36,442 bases of DNA from Acidimicrobiia bacterium (GCA_036271555.1 DATBAK010000097.1:1-36442); one strand, 5' to 3'. Positions 26,522 through 35,235 are shown, numbered from the stretch's first letter. Numbers and translations: made by a program. The notes: generated by a model not told the origin, from the sequence alone.

Positions 26522-26527
26522 TACCCT
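26522..26527 (+). promoter_or_regulatory. Putative leaderless promoter, LpdA-like gene
   Basis: TACCCT followed by exactly 7 nt and the GTG at 26535, the ideal spacing for transcription to begin at the start codon. No ribosome binding site is present. Confidence 0.45.
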
Positions 26528-26534
26528 TGAGCCC

Positions 26535-27893
26535 GTGCCGGTGCGCTTCGTGATCCTTGGTGGTGGTCCCGCGGGAAATACCGCGGCCACTGTCGCGGCG
26601 ACGCTCGGCGCCGAGGTCACGCTCGTCGAGCGCGACATCATCGGCGGCGCCGCGCACCTCTGGGACTGCATCCCGTCGAAGGCGATGATCGCGACCGGCG
26701 GCGAGCTGTCGGAGCTCACGCGTTCGCGGGTCATGGGCCTGCGCGCCGACGGCAACCTCGATTTCGACGCGCTGCGCGAGCGCGTCGCGTCGATCGAAGG
26801 CCGGCTCCACGAGTCGGTGCGCAGCCTGCTCGAGTCGCAGGGCGTGCGCATGGTCGCGGGCACGGGTCGGCTCGTGTCGCCGTACACCGTCGCGATCGAC
26901 ACCGCCGACGGCACCGAGCAGATCGACGCCGACGCGATCTTGCTCGCGACCGGCTCGCGTCCGCGCATCCCCGACTGGGTGACCGTCGACGGTGAGCGCA
27001 TCCTGACGACCCGACAGGCGTATCCGCCGCCGGAGATCCCCGAGCATCTCGTCGTCGTGGGTTCGGGCGTCACCGGCGTCGAGTTCACGCACATGTTCAG
27101 CGCGCTCGGCGCGCACGTGACGCTCGTCGTCTCGCGTCAACAGGTGCTACCGAACAAGGACGCGGAGGTCGCGGCCGTGCTCGAGCAGGAGTTCCTGTCG
27201 CGCGGCGTGAAGCTGTTGAAGGGCGCGCGCGCGATCGCGATCGAGCGCGACGGTTCGAAGGTGTTCGTGTCGTGCGACGACGGTCGCCGCGCCGACGGCT
27301 CGCACGGCCTGCTCTGCATCGGCTCGATCCCCAACAGCGACGGCCTCGGCTGCGACGCCGCGGGTGTGCACGTCGACGACGGCGGTTACGTGCCGGGCAA
27401 CCGCCACTGCCAGACCAACGTGCCGCACATCTACAGCGCCGGCGACCTGTCGGGACGGCTGCCGCTGTCGTCGGTCGCGGCGATGCAGGGTCGCAAGATC
27501 GCGGAGCACGTGATGGGGCTCACCGCGGTCGCGCACCGCCACCTCGACTACGACAAGGCCGCGTCCGCGATCTTCACCGAGCCCGAGATCGCCGACGTCG
27601 GTCTCGTCGAGGCCGAGGCGTTCGCGGTCGGTCGCAAGCTGCGCGTCACGAAGGTGCCGTTCTCGGCGAACGCGCAGGCGCTCATCAAGGGCGACTCGCG
27701 GGGCTTCGTGAAGGTGCTCTCCGACCCCGCGACGGGTGTCGTGCTCGGCGGCTCGATCGTCGGTCGCAACGCGGCCGAGCTCATCAGCATCATCGCGGTC
27801 GCGGTCACGAACCGCCTCACCGTGACCGACATCGTCGACTCGCTGCTCGTCCACCCCGCGCTCGCGGAATCACTCGCCGAAGCCGCCTCGTAA
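26535..27893 (+). CDS. LpdA-like NAD(P)H:quinone-type flavoprotein reductase without the redox disulfide
   Basis: A 452-residue FAD flavoprotein of the pyridine nucleotide-disulfide reductase family. FVILGGGPAGNTAA (5-18) binds FAD, VVVGSGVTGVEF binds NAD(P)H, and YSAGDLSGRLPL is the second FAD contact. True dihydrolipoamide dehydrogenases have C-x4-C before IPSK. Here the first Cys is Ala40 and only Cys45 remains (GGAAHLWDCIPSK), so dithiol chemistry is unlikely. This recalls Mycobacterium tuberculosis LpdA (Rv3303c), a quinone-reducing relative. The C-terminal HPALAESL keeps the His-Pro interface element. It ends one base before the epimerase start codon. Confidence 0.88.
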   Translation: MPVRFVILGGGPAGNTAATVAATLGAEVTLVERDIIGGAAHLWDCIPSKAMIATGGELSELTRSRVMGLRADGNLDFDALRERVASIEGRLHESVRSLLESQGVRMVAGTGRLVSPYTVAIDTADGTEQIDADAILLATGSRPRIPDWVTVDGERILTTRQAYPPPEIPEHLVVVGSGVTGVEFTHMFSALGAHVTLVVSRQQVLPNKDAEVAAVLEQEFLSRGVKLLKGARAIAIERDGSKVFVSCDDGRRADGSHGLLCIGSIPNSDGLGCDAAGVHVDDGGYVPGNRHCQTNVPHIYSAGDLSGRLPLSSVAAMQGRKIAEHVMGLTAVAHRHLDYDKAASAIFTEPEIADVGLVEAEAFAVGRKLRVTKVPFSANAQALIKGDSRGFVKVLSDPATGVVLGGSIVGRNAAELISIIAVAVTNRLTVTDIVDSLLVHPALAESLAEAAS

Positions 27894-27894
27894 C

Positions 27895-28824
27895 GTGCGC
27901 GCGCTGGTTACCGGGGCCGCCGGCTTCGTCGGCAGCCATCTCGTCGATGCGCTCGTCGCGCGCGGCGATACCGTCGTCGCGGTCGACTCGCTGACGCCGT
28001 ACTACGACATCTCGCAGAAGCGCGCGAACGCACAGTCGACAGGAATCGAGCTGGTCGAGGCGGATCTCCGCACCTCGCCGATCGAACCGTTGCTCGACGG
28101 TGTCGACGTCGTCTTCCATCAGTCCGCGCAGCCCGGCGTGCGGCTCTCGTGGTCGAAGGGCTTCCGCGAGTACGTCGAGCAGAACGTGCTCGTCACCCAG
28201 CGGCTGCTCGACGCGGTGCACGCCGTTGCCACGCCGCGGTTCGTGTATGCGTCGAGCTCGTCGGTGTACGGCACGCAGTTGCGCTACCCGACGACCGAGA
28301 CGGATCTGCCCGCGCCGTTCAGCCCGTACGGCGTCACGAAGCTCGCGGCCGAGCACCTCTGCGGCGTGTTCGCCGCGAACTGGGGACTGTCGACGGTGTC
28401 GCTCCGCTACTTCACCGTGTTCGGACCGCGGCAGCGCCCCGACATGTCGATCCACCGACTCTGCGAGGCCGCGATCAACGGCGACGAGTTCCCGTTGTTC
28501 GGCGACGGCTCGCAGATCCGCGAGTTCACGTACGTCTCCGACATCGTCGCGGGCAACCTCGCCGCGGCCGACGCCGACGTCGCACCGGGCACGATCGTGA
28601 ACCTCGCGGGCGGCGCGGAGATCACGATCTCCGACCTCATCTCATTGGTCGAATCGATCGCGGGCGCGCCGATCGCGGTCGACCGTTGCGCCGCCGAGCC
28701 CGGCGACTCCCGCCGCAACGGCGGCGCGATCGACCGGGCGCGCGAGCTGCTCGGATGGGAGCCGAAGGTGTCGCTGCGCGATGGCATCGCCGCCCAGTTG
28801 GAGTGGCACCGCGCGCGCAACTGA
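27895..28824 (+). CDS. NAD-dependent sugar-nucleotide epimerase/dehydratase (extended SDR)
   Basis: A 309-residue extended SDR. TGAAGFVG (6-13) binds NAD, YASSSSVYG is the serine strand, and the catalytic pair is Tyr145/Lys149 (YGVTK). SLRYFTVFGPRQRPDMSIHR and the C-terminal LGWEPKVSLRDGIAAQLEW are typical of UDP-glucose or UDP-glucuronate 4-epimerase-like enzymes. The exact sugar is not determined. The GTG at 27895 begins one base after the stop codon of the LpdA-like gene, so translation is probably coupled. Galactose metabolism together with GalT is plausible. Confidence 0.88.
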   Translation: MRALVTGAAGFVGSHLVDALVARGDTVVAVDSLTPYYDISQKRANAQSTGIELVEADLRTSPIEPLLDGVDVVFHQSAQPGVRLSWSKGFREYVEQNVLVTQRLLDAVHAVATPRFVYASSSSVYGTQLRYPTTETDLPAPFSPYGVTKLAAEHLCGVFAANWGLSTVSLRYFTVFGPRQRPDMSIHRLCEAAINGDEFPLFGDGSQIREFTYVSDIVAGNLAAADADVAPGTIVNLAGGAEITISDLISLVESIAGAPIAVDRCAAEPGDSRRNGGAIDRARELLGWEPKVSLRDGIAAQLEWHRARN

Positions 28825-28909
28825 CTGAGCGTTCGTGGGCTCTTCGCCGTTCAGCCGACTCGTTTCACGGTTGATCCGACGCCCGACCCGTGCTGCGACC
28901 CACTCTTGA

Positions 28910-29713
28910 CGCGAAGGGCACGAGCACGTCGACGCCGAGATCGAGGATGTGCTCGTGGATTTCGCGGCGAGCCGCGACTACCCCGCGCTCGACGCGGCGA
29001 TCCGTCACTACCACCTGCGCGCCGACGCGCTCGACGACCGCGACCCGGCCGATCGCAACGGCGCGCACATCTCACACCTCGGCTCGCGCTGGATCGTCGG
29101 AGCCGACCTCGACGAGCTCGCGGGCACGACCGTCGACGAAGCGATCCGTGCCGCCACGGACCGGCCGAGCGACGACGACCACCGCACCACGACGAAGCGC
29201 GGCGCCGACGCGATCGAGACGGTCTGCCGATTCTTCCTCGATCGTGCCGAGAACCCGATCGAAGGTGGAGAACGGCCGCACGTCGCGATCGTGCACGGCG
29301 CGTGTGGTCCGCTCGTCGCGAGGCCGCTCCCGCAGGCGACCATCGACCGCCTCTTGTGCGACGCGCAGGTCTCGCCGATCGTCCTCGATCCCGACGGCGT
29401 TCCGCTCGCCGTCGGACGCACTCGGTACACGCCGAACCGTGCGCAACGCCGGGCGGTGATGACTCGGGACGGCCGGTGCCGCTTCCCCGGCTGCAATCGA
29501 AGACCGAGCTGGTGCGAGGTCCACCATGTCCGGGCATGGGCGAAGAATGGTCCGACCGACCTTGCGAACCTCGCTTGCCTGTGCGCGTTCCATCACCACC
29601 TCGTGCACCAACCGGGTTGGCGCGCGACGTTCGACGGCATCACGTTCACCGTGACGCGCCCCGACGGCACCGTGGTCGCACGAACGGTGAACCAGGGCGC
29701 GTCGCAGCGCGCG
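28910..29713 (+). pseudogene. Truncated DUF222/HNH endonuclease relic (13E12 type)
   Basis: An open frame whose homology begins near EGHEHVDAEIEDVLVDFAAS and runs through GADLDELAGTTVDEAIRAA to the HNH domain. RCRFPGCNRRPSWCEVHHVRAW, NLACLCAFHHHLVH and WRATFDGITF carry the zinc Cys residues, the HH pair and the final His. The family normally has about 200 more N-terminal residues (DUF222). Here an in-frame TGA at 28907 cuts them off and no start with a ribosome binding site is seen; the first usable GTG is 28949. The original C-terminal end is also lost: the frame runs on to 29803 across the antisense tail of the propeller gene. It is probably a decayed member of a repeated actinobacterial gene family; expression of a minimal HNH domain cannot be excluded. 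Confidence 0.7.
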
Positions 29714-31357
29714 TCACGCGGTGATGGTCACCAACGCGTTCGAGTGGGCGCCGCGCCGGAGGTCGCCGAAGTCGACGTGGGTGATCACGCGGAACGTTCG
29801 TGAACCGGACTCCAGGCCGTTCGCGTGGATCGGCACCTGCACCGAGCCCGACGTGTCGCCGCGTCGAATCGCGATGTACTGCGTGGTGGAGTCGTAATCG
29901 GCGGGCGACGACGCGGTGACGTCGCGGAACGAGACGCGGATCTGACCATCGAACCGGGCCGGTCGATCGAGGTCGACGGTCACCGTCGCGTCGGTGGAGC
30001 CGCTCGTCGGCTCGGAGACGGTGACATTCGGCATCGTCGTGATCGCCTGCAGATCGGGCGCGGGAGAGCTCGCGACCGCGTTGACGAAGATGTCGGCGGT
30101 TCCGTCGTGATCGTCGGGAACGATGTCGTCGGCCGTGCACGTGAAGACCGCGGTGTTCGCGTCGGCGACGAGCGCAGGGGCGGTGCACGTGCCGGTTGCG
30201 GTGGCGGACGCGCCCTCGAGCGGGACGCTGACGTAGCGGATCGTGCCGTCGGCCCGGTCGTACGAGTACACCTTCGGCACACCGACCGGAGGGCCGACGA
30301 TCGCGGGCTTGCGGCCGATGCCGTTGCCGCCGACGTACACGATTCGCCCGTTTTCGCTGAGGCCGAGCCCGTCCGGGTACACGCCGGTGGCGGGCGGATC
30401 GATGGTCTCGCTGGTCCCCGCGAACGTATCGAGGAGGTGGATCGCGTTGCCGTCGTGCTCGGTCGTCGTGATCCAGCCCATCGTGGCGCCGTCGGGCGAG
30501 TAGCGAACCGACGTGATCGTGCCGGCGACGCCGGAGCCCGTGTAGGTCCCGCCGACGAGGTGGGTCACACCGGTGTGGCGGGTGCGGTCGTAGAGGTAGA
30601 GGGATCCGTCGCAGAAGACGAGGATCGCGACGTGCGATGCGTCGCCGCTCAGCGCGACGGCCGAGCGGTTCTGCACCGATCCCGAGTCGCGACAGTCGTC
30701 GTCGCCCGTGCGCAGACCGGCCACGGTCGTCGTTCCGGCCTTCATGCTGTGGATGTACGCGTCGCCGGTGACCTGCGGCGGTGCGCCGAGGGTCGTCGCC
30801 GACGACGTGAACGCGACGAACCGACCCTTGACGCCGATGTGCGGATCCGATGACGCGCCGTTGGTCTGATCGCCGCCGGTGGCGACGCTCACGCGCGTCG
30901 TCGTCTGCGCGACCAGGTCGCGCACGAAGATGTCGGCGACGTGATTCGTGTCGCCGTCGACGAGGTTCGTGGCGCTCGAGCGGAACGCGATGTAGCGGCC
31001 GTCACCACTGATCGACGGTTGGTCGCTGCGCTGGTTGCCGGCGACGCCGCTCGTCGACACGCTCACGAGCTGCGTCGTGTTCGCGACGAGATCCCGAACG
31101 AACACGTTCGTCACGTCACTCGCGCCGGCGGCGACGAGATTCGTCGCAGCGGACGAGAACGCGACGTAACGCCCCTTGTCGCTGATCGCCGGCGCGGACG
31201 ACTTTCCGTTCGGATCTCCGCCGGTCGTGCTCACGCTGATCCGCGTCGGCGCCACCGGCGGCGCGACCGCGACGGCCGCGTGCGCGCCCACACCGATCGG
31301 CACCAACGTGACGCACAGTGCGACGGCGCCGACGAGGAACGATCGCGTACCCCGCAC
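29714..31357 (-). CDS. Secreted TolB/WD40-like beta-propeller protein with C-terminal Calx-beta-like domain
   Basis: A 547-residue exported protein. Residues 1-28 form a Sec signal (MRGTRSFLVGAVALCVTLV, then GAHA). Repeats of the form PSISGDGRYIAFRSSATNLV with DIFVRDLVAQTTTRVSV recur three times within residues 38-190, followed by more degenerate blades. The last 105 residues (NVTVSEPTSGSTDATVTV to ALVTITA) resemble a Calx-beta domain with the DYDSTTQYIAIRRGD pattern. The GTG start follows GGGAGG. A TAGCGT box at 31387-31392 on the minus strand may be its -10. Such proteins are common in actinobacteria but their ligands are unknown. It is divergent from the NHL-repeat gene. Confidence 0.82.
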   Translation of the reverse strand: MRGTRSFLVGAVALCVTLVPIGVGAHAAVAVAPPVAPTRISVSTTGGDPNGKSSAPAISDKGRYVAFSSAATNLVAAGASDVTNVFVRDLVANTTQLVSVSTSGVAGNQRSDQPSISGDGRYIAFRSSATNLVDGDTNHVADIFVRDLVAQTTTRVSVATGGDQTNGASSDPHIGVKGRFVAFTSSATTLGAPPQVTGDAYIHSMKAGTTTVAGLRTGDDDCRDSGSVQNRSAVALSGDASHVAILVFCDGSLYLYDRTRHTGVTHLVGGTYTGSGVAGTITSVRYSPDGATMGWITTTEHDGNAIHLLDTFAGTSETIDPPATGVYPDGLGLSENGRIVYVGGNGIGRKPAIVGPPVGVPKVYSYDRADGTIRYVSVPLEGASATATGTCTAPALVADANTAVFTCTADDIVPDDHDGTADIFVNAVASSPAPDLQAITTMPNVTVSEPTSGSTDATVTVDLDRPARFDGQIRVSFRDVTASSPADYDSTTQYIAIRRGDTSGSVQVPIHANGLESGSRTFRVITHVDFGDLRRGAHSNALVTITA

Positions 31358-31386
31358 GTGTCCTCCCCACGTCCTCCCGGCCGACC

Positions 31387-31392
31387 ACGCTA
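31387..31392 (-). promoter_or_regulatory. Putative -10 box for the propeller gene
   Basis: TAGCGT on the minus strand, about 30 nt before the GTG start, leaving a short leader with two GGGAGGAC copies, the nearer acting as ribosome binding site. Confidence 0.3.
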
Positions 31393-31449
31393 GCGATACG
31401 GCTACCAGCGGGACAACGCGGCGCCCTCGACGTGAGGATCGGCGCGAGT

Positions 31450-31455
31450 TACGTT
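31450..31455 (+). promoter_or_regulatory. Putative leaderless promoter, NHL-repeat gene
   Basis: TACGTT followed by 6 nt and the GTG at 31462. No ribosome binding site is visible for this start. Confidence 0.35.
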
Positions 31456-31461
31456 CCGGGC

Positions 31462-32547
31462 GTGGGTAGGTGGTGGATCGCGTTCGTGGGCGCGGCCCTG
31501 GTGGGCACGAGCATGGTCGGTGTGCCCGCGGCGGGCGGTGCCGCCGGCACGATCACCACCGTCGCCGGCAACGGCAGCCTGGGTTTCTGCGGGGATGGCG
31601 GGCCCGCGATCTCGGCGTGCATCTTCTTCCCGGAGGACGATGCTGTCGACGCGCGCGGACGGCAGTTCATCGTCGACGGCGACAACAACCGCATCCGGCG
31701 CGTCGCGCACGGCATCATCCGGACGATCGCGGGCAACGGAAAGCAGCGCTTCTGCGGCGACGGGCGGCGCGCCGTCAACGCGTGCCTTCGGAACCCCGAG
31801 GGTGTCGCGGTCGACGCGCAGGACAACGTCTACATCGCGGACACGGAGAACTATCGCATTCGCAAGATCGACCCGTCCGGCTTCATCTCGACGATCGCGG
31901 GAACCGGCGTCAGCGCGTACTGCGGCGACAACGGCCCCGCGATCGACGCGTGCCTCCGCTGGCCGATGAGCATCGCCGTCGACGCGAGCGGCGACGTGTT
32001 CTTCAGCGACGTCTTCAACGACCGGATCCGCAAGATCGACAGCGCCGGCGTGATCTCCACGGTCGCGGGCAGAGGAACCGACGGATTCTGCGGAGACGGT
32101 GGACCTGCCATCGACGCGTGCCTCAGCGTTCCCGAGGGCATCGCGCTCGACGCACAGGGCGATCTCTACATCGCCGACGCGCGAAACGATCGGATCCGTC
32201 GGGTCCGCAACGGCATGATCAGCACCGTCGCCGGCAACGGCACCGAGGGCTTCTGTGGCGACGGTGGTCCCGCCGTCGACGCCTGCCTCGACTTTCCACG
32301 CGCCGTCGGGGTGGACCACTCGGGCGCCGTCTATGTCGTCGACACGAAGAACCGGCGCGTGCGCCGGATCGACGAAGCCGGCACGATCAGGACGTTCGCG
32401 GGCGGTGGATCCGAGCGCTTCTGCGGGGACGGCGGCCCGCCGCGCCTCGCGTGCCTCAGCTTCCCGAGCGGCGTCACCTTCGACGCGCGCCGCCACGTGT
32501 ACATCGCCGACAGCGGCAACGGACGCATCCGCGAGGTCTTTCGCTGA
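31462..32547 (+). CDS. Secreted six-repeat NHL beta-propeller protein with a Cys pair in every repeat
   Basis: A 361-residue exported protein. Residues 1-29 form a signal peptide. Six repeats of 55-56 residues follow, each with TxAGxG, then FCGDGGPAIDACL, then a PxGIAVD strand and a YIADxxNxRIRRI strand, the classical NHL blade. Every repeat has a C-x9-C pair: Cys43/53, 98/108, 154/164, 210/220, 265/275 and 321/331. Common NHL repeats of this type read GDGGPATSAQL without these cysteines, so six local disulfides are inferred, fitting an oxidising location outside the membrane. The GTG at 31462 is chosen because the signal peptide begins there. The ligand is unknown. Confidence 0.85.
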   Translation: MGRWWIAFVGAALVGTSMVGVPAAGGAAGTITTVAGNGSLGFCGDGGPAISACIFFPEDDAVDARGRQFIVDGDNNRIRRVAHGIIRTIAGNGKQRFCGDGRRAVNACLRNPEGVAVDAQDNVYIADTENYRIRKIDPSGFISTIAGTGVSAYCGDNGPAIDACLRWPMSIAVDASGDVFFSDVFNDRIRKIDSAGVISTVAGRGTDGFCGDGGPAIDACLSVPEGIALDAQGDLYIADARNDRIRRVRNGMISTVAGNGTEGFCGDGGPAVDACLDFPRAVGVDHSGAVYVVDTKNRRVRRIDEAGTIRTFAGGGSERFCGDGGPPRLACLSFPSGVTFDARRHVYIADSGNGRIREVFR

Positions 32548-32556
32548 CGGCTCGCC

Positions 32557-33369
32557 TCAGACGAGCAGCTCGCCGCGCAGCACGGTGACCGCGTGCCCGC
32601 CGAGCATCACGCGATCACCGACGACGCGGACGCGCACGGTGCCGCCGCGCGGTGAGGCCTGGTAGCCGGTGAGCTCGGTACGGCCGAAGCGCGCGGCCCA
32701 GAACGGCGCGAGCGCGCAGTGCGCGGAGCCGGTGACGGGGTCCTCGTCGATCCCCGCGCCGGGTGCGAAGAACCGCGACACGAAGTCGGCGTCGGAGCGC
32801 TTCGCGGCCGCGGTGACGATCACACCGCGAGCGTGGATCGAGCGGAACGCCACGACGTCGGGCTCGTACGCGAGCACCGCGCCCTCGTCGGCGAGCTCGA
32901 CGAAGTAGTCGAACTTCGTGCGCAACACGGGATGCTGCGCGTCGACGCCGATTGCGGCGCGCACTGGCGCGGCATCGGCATCCGCGACCGGCGCGAGCGA
33001 CGACGCAGGGAAGTCGAGCTCGATGAGATCGCCGGCGCGCGCCGCGCCGAGCTCGCCGCTACGCGTGTCGAACCGCGCTCGACTGCCGCGCGGGATCCGT
33101 TCCGTCTCCCAGAGCGCGTGCGCGGACGCAAGCGTGGCGTGACCGCACAGGTCGATCTCGACGCTCGGGGAGAACCACCGCAGCGACCACGCATCCGTCG
33201 CATCACCGCTCGCAGGCGGTACGAGGAACGCGGTCTCCGAGAGGTTCATCTCCGCGGCGACCGACTGCATCCACCTCGCGTCGCGCGCCTCGTCGAGGAA
33301 GCAGACGGCGGCCGGGTTGCCGGCGAAGGGTGCAGCCGTGAACGCGTCGACGTGCAGCAGCGGCGGCAT
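32557..33369 (-). CDS. PhzF family isomerase-like protein
   Basis: A 270-residue protein with the double diaminopimelate-epimerase-like fold. VDAFTAAPFAGNPAAVCFL is the family N-terminus and Glu45 (NLSETAF) is the catalytic acid of PhzF. CGHATLASAHAL and DEDPVTGSAHCAL complete the active site. In phenazine producers PhzF isomerises dihydro-3-hydroxyanthranilate; no other phenazine gene is here, so the substrate is unknown. The ATG at 33369 is preferred to the preceding GTG because a TACGGT box stands exactly 7 nt upstream. It lies 42 nt after the carboxylase gene on the same strand. Confidence 0.88.
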   Translation of the reverse strand: MPPLLHVDAFTAAPFAGNPAAVCFLDEARDARWMQSVAAEMNLSETAFLVPPASGDATDAWSLRWFSPSVEIDLCGHATLASAHALWETERIPRGSRARFDTRSGELGAARAGDLIELDFPASSLAPVADADAAPVRAAIGVDAQHPVLRTKFDYFVELADEGAVLAYEPDVVAFRSIHARGVIVTAAAKRSDADFVSRFFAPGAGIDEDPVTGSAHCALAPFWAARFGRTELTGYQASPRGGTVRVRVVGDRVMLGGHAVTVLRGELLV

Positions 33370-33376
33370 CACGGCG

Positions 33377-33382
33377 ACCGTA
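33377..33382 (-). promoter_or_regulatory. Putative leaderless promoter, PhzF-like gene
   Basis: TACGGT on the minus strand, then exactly 7 nt to the ATG at 33369. No ribosome binding site is seen. Confidence 0.4.
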
Positions 33383-33411
33383 GTGGCGAACGCGGCGCTC
33401 GCCGCACCGGT

Positions 33412-35202
33412 TTATTCCGGGGCTTCGATGATGACGAGCACGTCGCCGGCACCGACGGTGTCGCCGGTCGCGACCCGCAGTTCCTTCACCGTGCCCGCGA
33501 TCTCGGCGTTGATGTGGTTCTCCATCTTCATCGCCTCGAGCACGAGCAGTGCCTGACCGGCCTCGACCGCGGCGCCGATCTCGACGAGCACCTTCACGAT
33601 CGTGCCCTGCATCGGCGCGGCCACGGTCCCGCCGCCCACCGCGCCGCTACCGGTCGAGCGCGTCGGTGCCTTCGTCCGTGGCGCGCGCGCGGCGTTCGCC
33701 GTCCGCGCCGGCGCCGCGGCGACGGGCGTCTCGTCGACCCACACCTTCACCGTGAAGCGCTTGCCGTCGACCTCGACCGGCACCGTGCGCTCGACGAGCG
33801 GTGCCTTCTCCTCACCGTCTTCCGAGGGCGCGGTCGCTGCGAATTCGGGTTCGGCGAACAGCGACGGGTCGAGCTCGTCCTCGACCCACTTCGTCGAGTG
33901 CTCGACCGCGGCGAAGTCGGGATGACCGACGAGCACGATGTCGGCCGGCACCGTCGTCTTGATGCCCGCGATCTCGAGCTCGCGCAGCGCGCGCAGCATG
34001 CGCGCGATCGCACGATCGCGATCCGCGGCGTGCACGACGAGCTTGCCGACGAGGTTGTCGTAGTACTGCGAGATCTCGTCGCCCGCTTCGTACCCGCCGT
34101 CCCAGCGCACACCGGGACCCGAGGGCACGCGCAGCTTCGTGATCGGCCCGGGCGACGGCAGGAACTTCTTCGCCGGGTTCTCCGCGTTGATCCGACATTC
34201 GATCGCGTGGCCCTGCAGCTTCACCGACCGTTGCTTGAGCGAGAGCTTCTTGCCCGACGCGATCGAGATCTGCTCGGCGACGAGGTCGAGGCCGCTCACC
34301 TCTTCGGTGACGCAGTGCTCGACCTGGAGCCGCGTGTTCATCTCGAGGAACCAGAACTCGCCGTCCTGGTAGAGCATCTCGACGGTGCCCGCGTTCACGT
34401 AGCCGCAGGCGAGCGCGACCTTCACGGCGGCTTCGCCCATCGCGGCACGCGTGTCGGCCGGGATGTTCGGTGCGGGCGCCTCTTCGATGAGCTTCTGGTG
34501 CCGGCGTTGGGTGGAGCAGTCGCGATCGCCGACGTAGATGCCGTTGCCGTGCGAGTCGCACAGCACCTGGATCTCCACGTGGCGCGGCCGCGTGAGGTAG
34601 CGCTCCATGTACGCCTCGGGGCGACCGAAGTAGGCCTGCGCCTCGCGCGTCGCGGACTCGAACGCGGACGCGGCCTCGTCGGCCGAGTGCACGACCTTCA
34701 TCCCGCGCCCGCCACCGCCGTACGCGGCCTTGATCGCGATGGGGTAGCCGAACTCCTGGCCGAAGGCGTGGATCTCGGAGACCTCGCCGATCGGCGTCGT
34801 CGTGCCCGGTACCGACGCGACCTCGGCGCGCGCGGCGGCGAGTCGCGACGAGATCTTGTCGCCCATGACCTCGATCGCCGCGGGCGGCGGACCGATCCAC
34901 ACCGCGCCGGCGTCGGTGAGCGCGCGAGCGAACTCGGCGTTCTCGCTGAAGAACCCGTAGCCGGGGTGCACCGCATCGGCGCCCGACTGCTCGAGCGCCC
35001 ACAGCATTTGCTCGGTGTTGAGGTAGCTCTCGGCCGCGGTCTGGCCGCCGAGCGAGTAGGCCTCGTCGGCGTAGCGCACGTGCAGCGCGTCGCGATCCAG
35101 GTCGGAGTACACGGCCACCGTCGCGATGCCGAGCTCGCGGCACGTCCGCATGACGCGCACGGCGATCTCGCCCCGGTTCGCGATCAGGATCTTCGACAGC
35201 AA
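33412..35202 (-). CDS. Acyl-CoA (acetyl/propionyl) carboxylase alpha chain: biotin carboxylase plus BCCP
   Basis: A 596-residue biotin-dependent carboxylase subunit. The biotin carboxylase domain begins SKILIANRGEIAVRVMRT, with the ATP-grasp glycine loop AAYGGGGRGMKVV, the segment HPGYGFFSENAEFA and the MNTRLQVEHCVTEE metal-site region. The C-terminal biotin carrier domain has the attachment Lys559 in VLEAMKMENHI. This chain carboxylates its own biotin; a separate carboxyltransferase (AccD type) passes CO2 to acyl-CoA and is not in the window. The TTG at 35202 is chosen since GGGGG lies just upstream and family homology begins at once; longer frames read antisense into birA. It is divergent from birA, the enzyme that would biotinylate it. 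Confidence 0.93.
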   Translation of the reverse strand: MLSKILIANRGEIAVRVMRTCRELGIATVAVYSDLDRDALHVRYADEAYSLGGQTAAESYLNTEQMLWALEQSGADAVHPGYGFFSENAEFARALTDAGAVWIGPPPAAIEVMGDKISSRLAAARAEVASVPGTTTPIGEVSEIHAFGQEFGYPIAIKAAYGGGGRGMKVVHSADEAASAFESATREAQAYFGRPEAYMERYLTRPRHVEIQVLCDSHGNGIYVGDRDCSTQRRHQKLIEEAPAPNIPADTRAAMGEAAVKVALACGYVNAGTVEMLYQDGEFWFLEMNTRLQVEHCVTEEVSGLDLVAEQISIASGKKLSLKQRSVKLQGHAIECRINAENPAKKFLPSPGPITKLRVPSGPGVRWDGGYEAGDEISQYYDNLVGKLVVHAADRDRAIARMLRALRELEIAGIKTTVPADIVLVGHPDFAAVEHSTKWVEDELDPSLFAEPEFAATAPSEDGEEKAPLVERTVPVEVDGKRFTVKVWVDETPVAAAPARTANAARAPRTKAPTRSTGSGAVGGGTVAAPMQGTIVKVLVEIGAAVEAGQALLVLEAMKMENHINAEIAGTVKELRVATGDTVGAGDVLVIIEAPE

Positions 35203-35235
35203 CGTGTGCCCCCGCTCGGCTGGAATGCGGCGCCG

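Noticed and set aside
32557-33369. Phenazine biosynthesis locus
   Set aside because: Only a PhzF-family protein is present; the family is widespread and no other phz gene is nearby.
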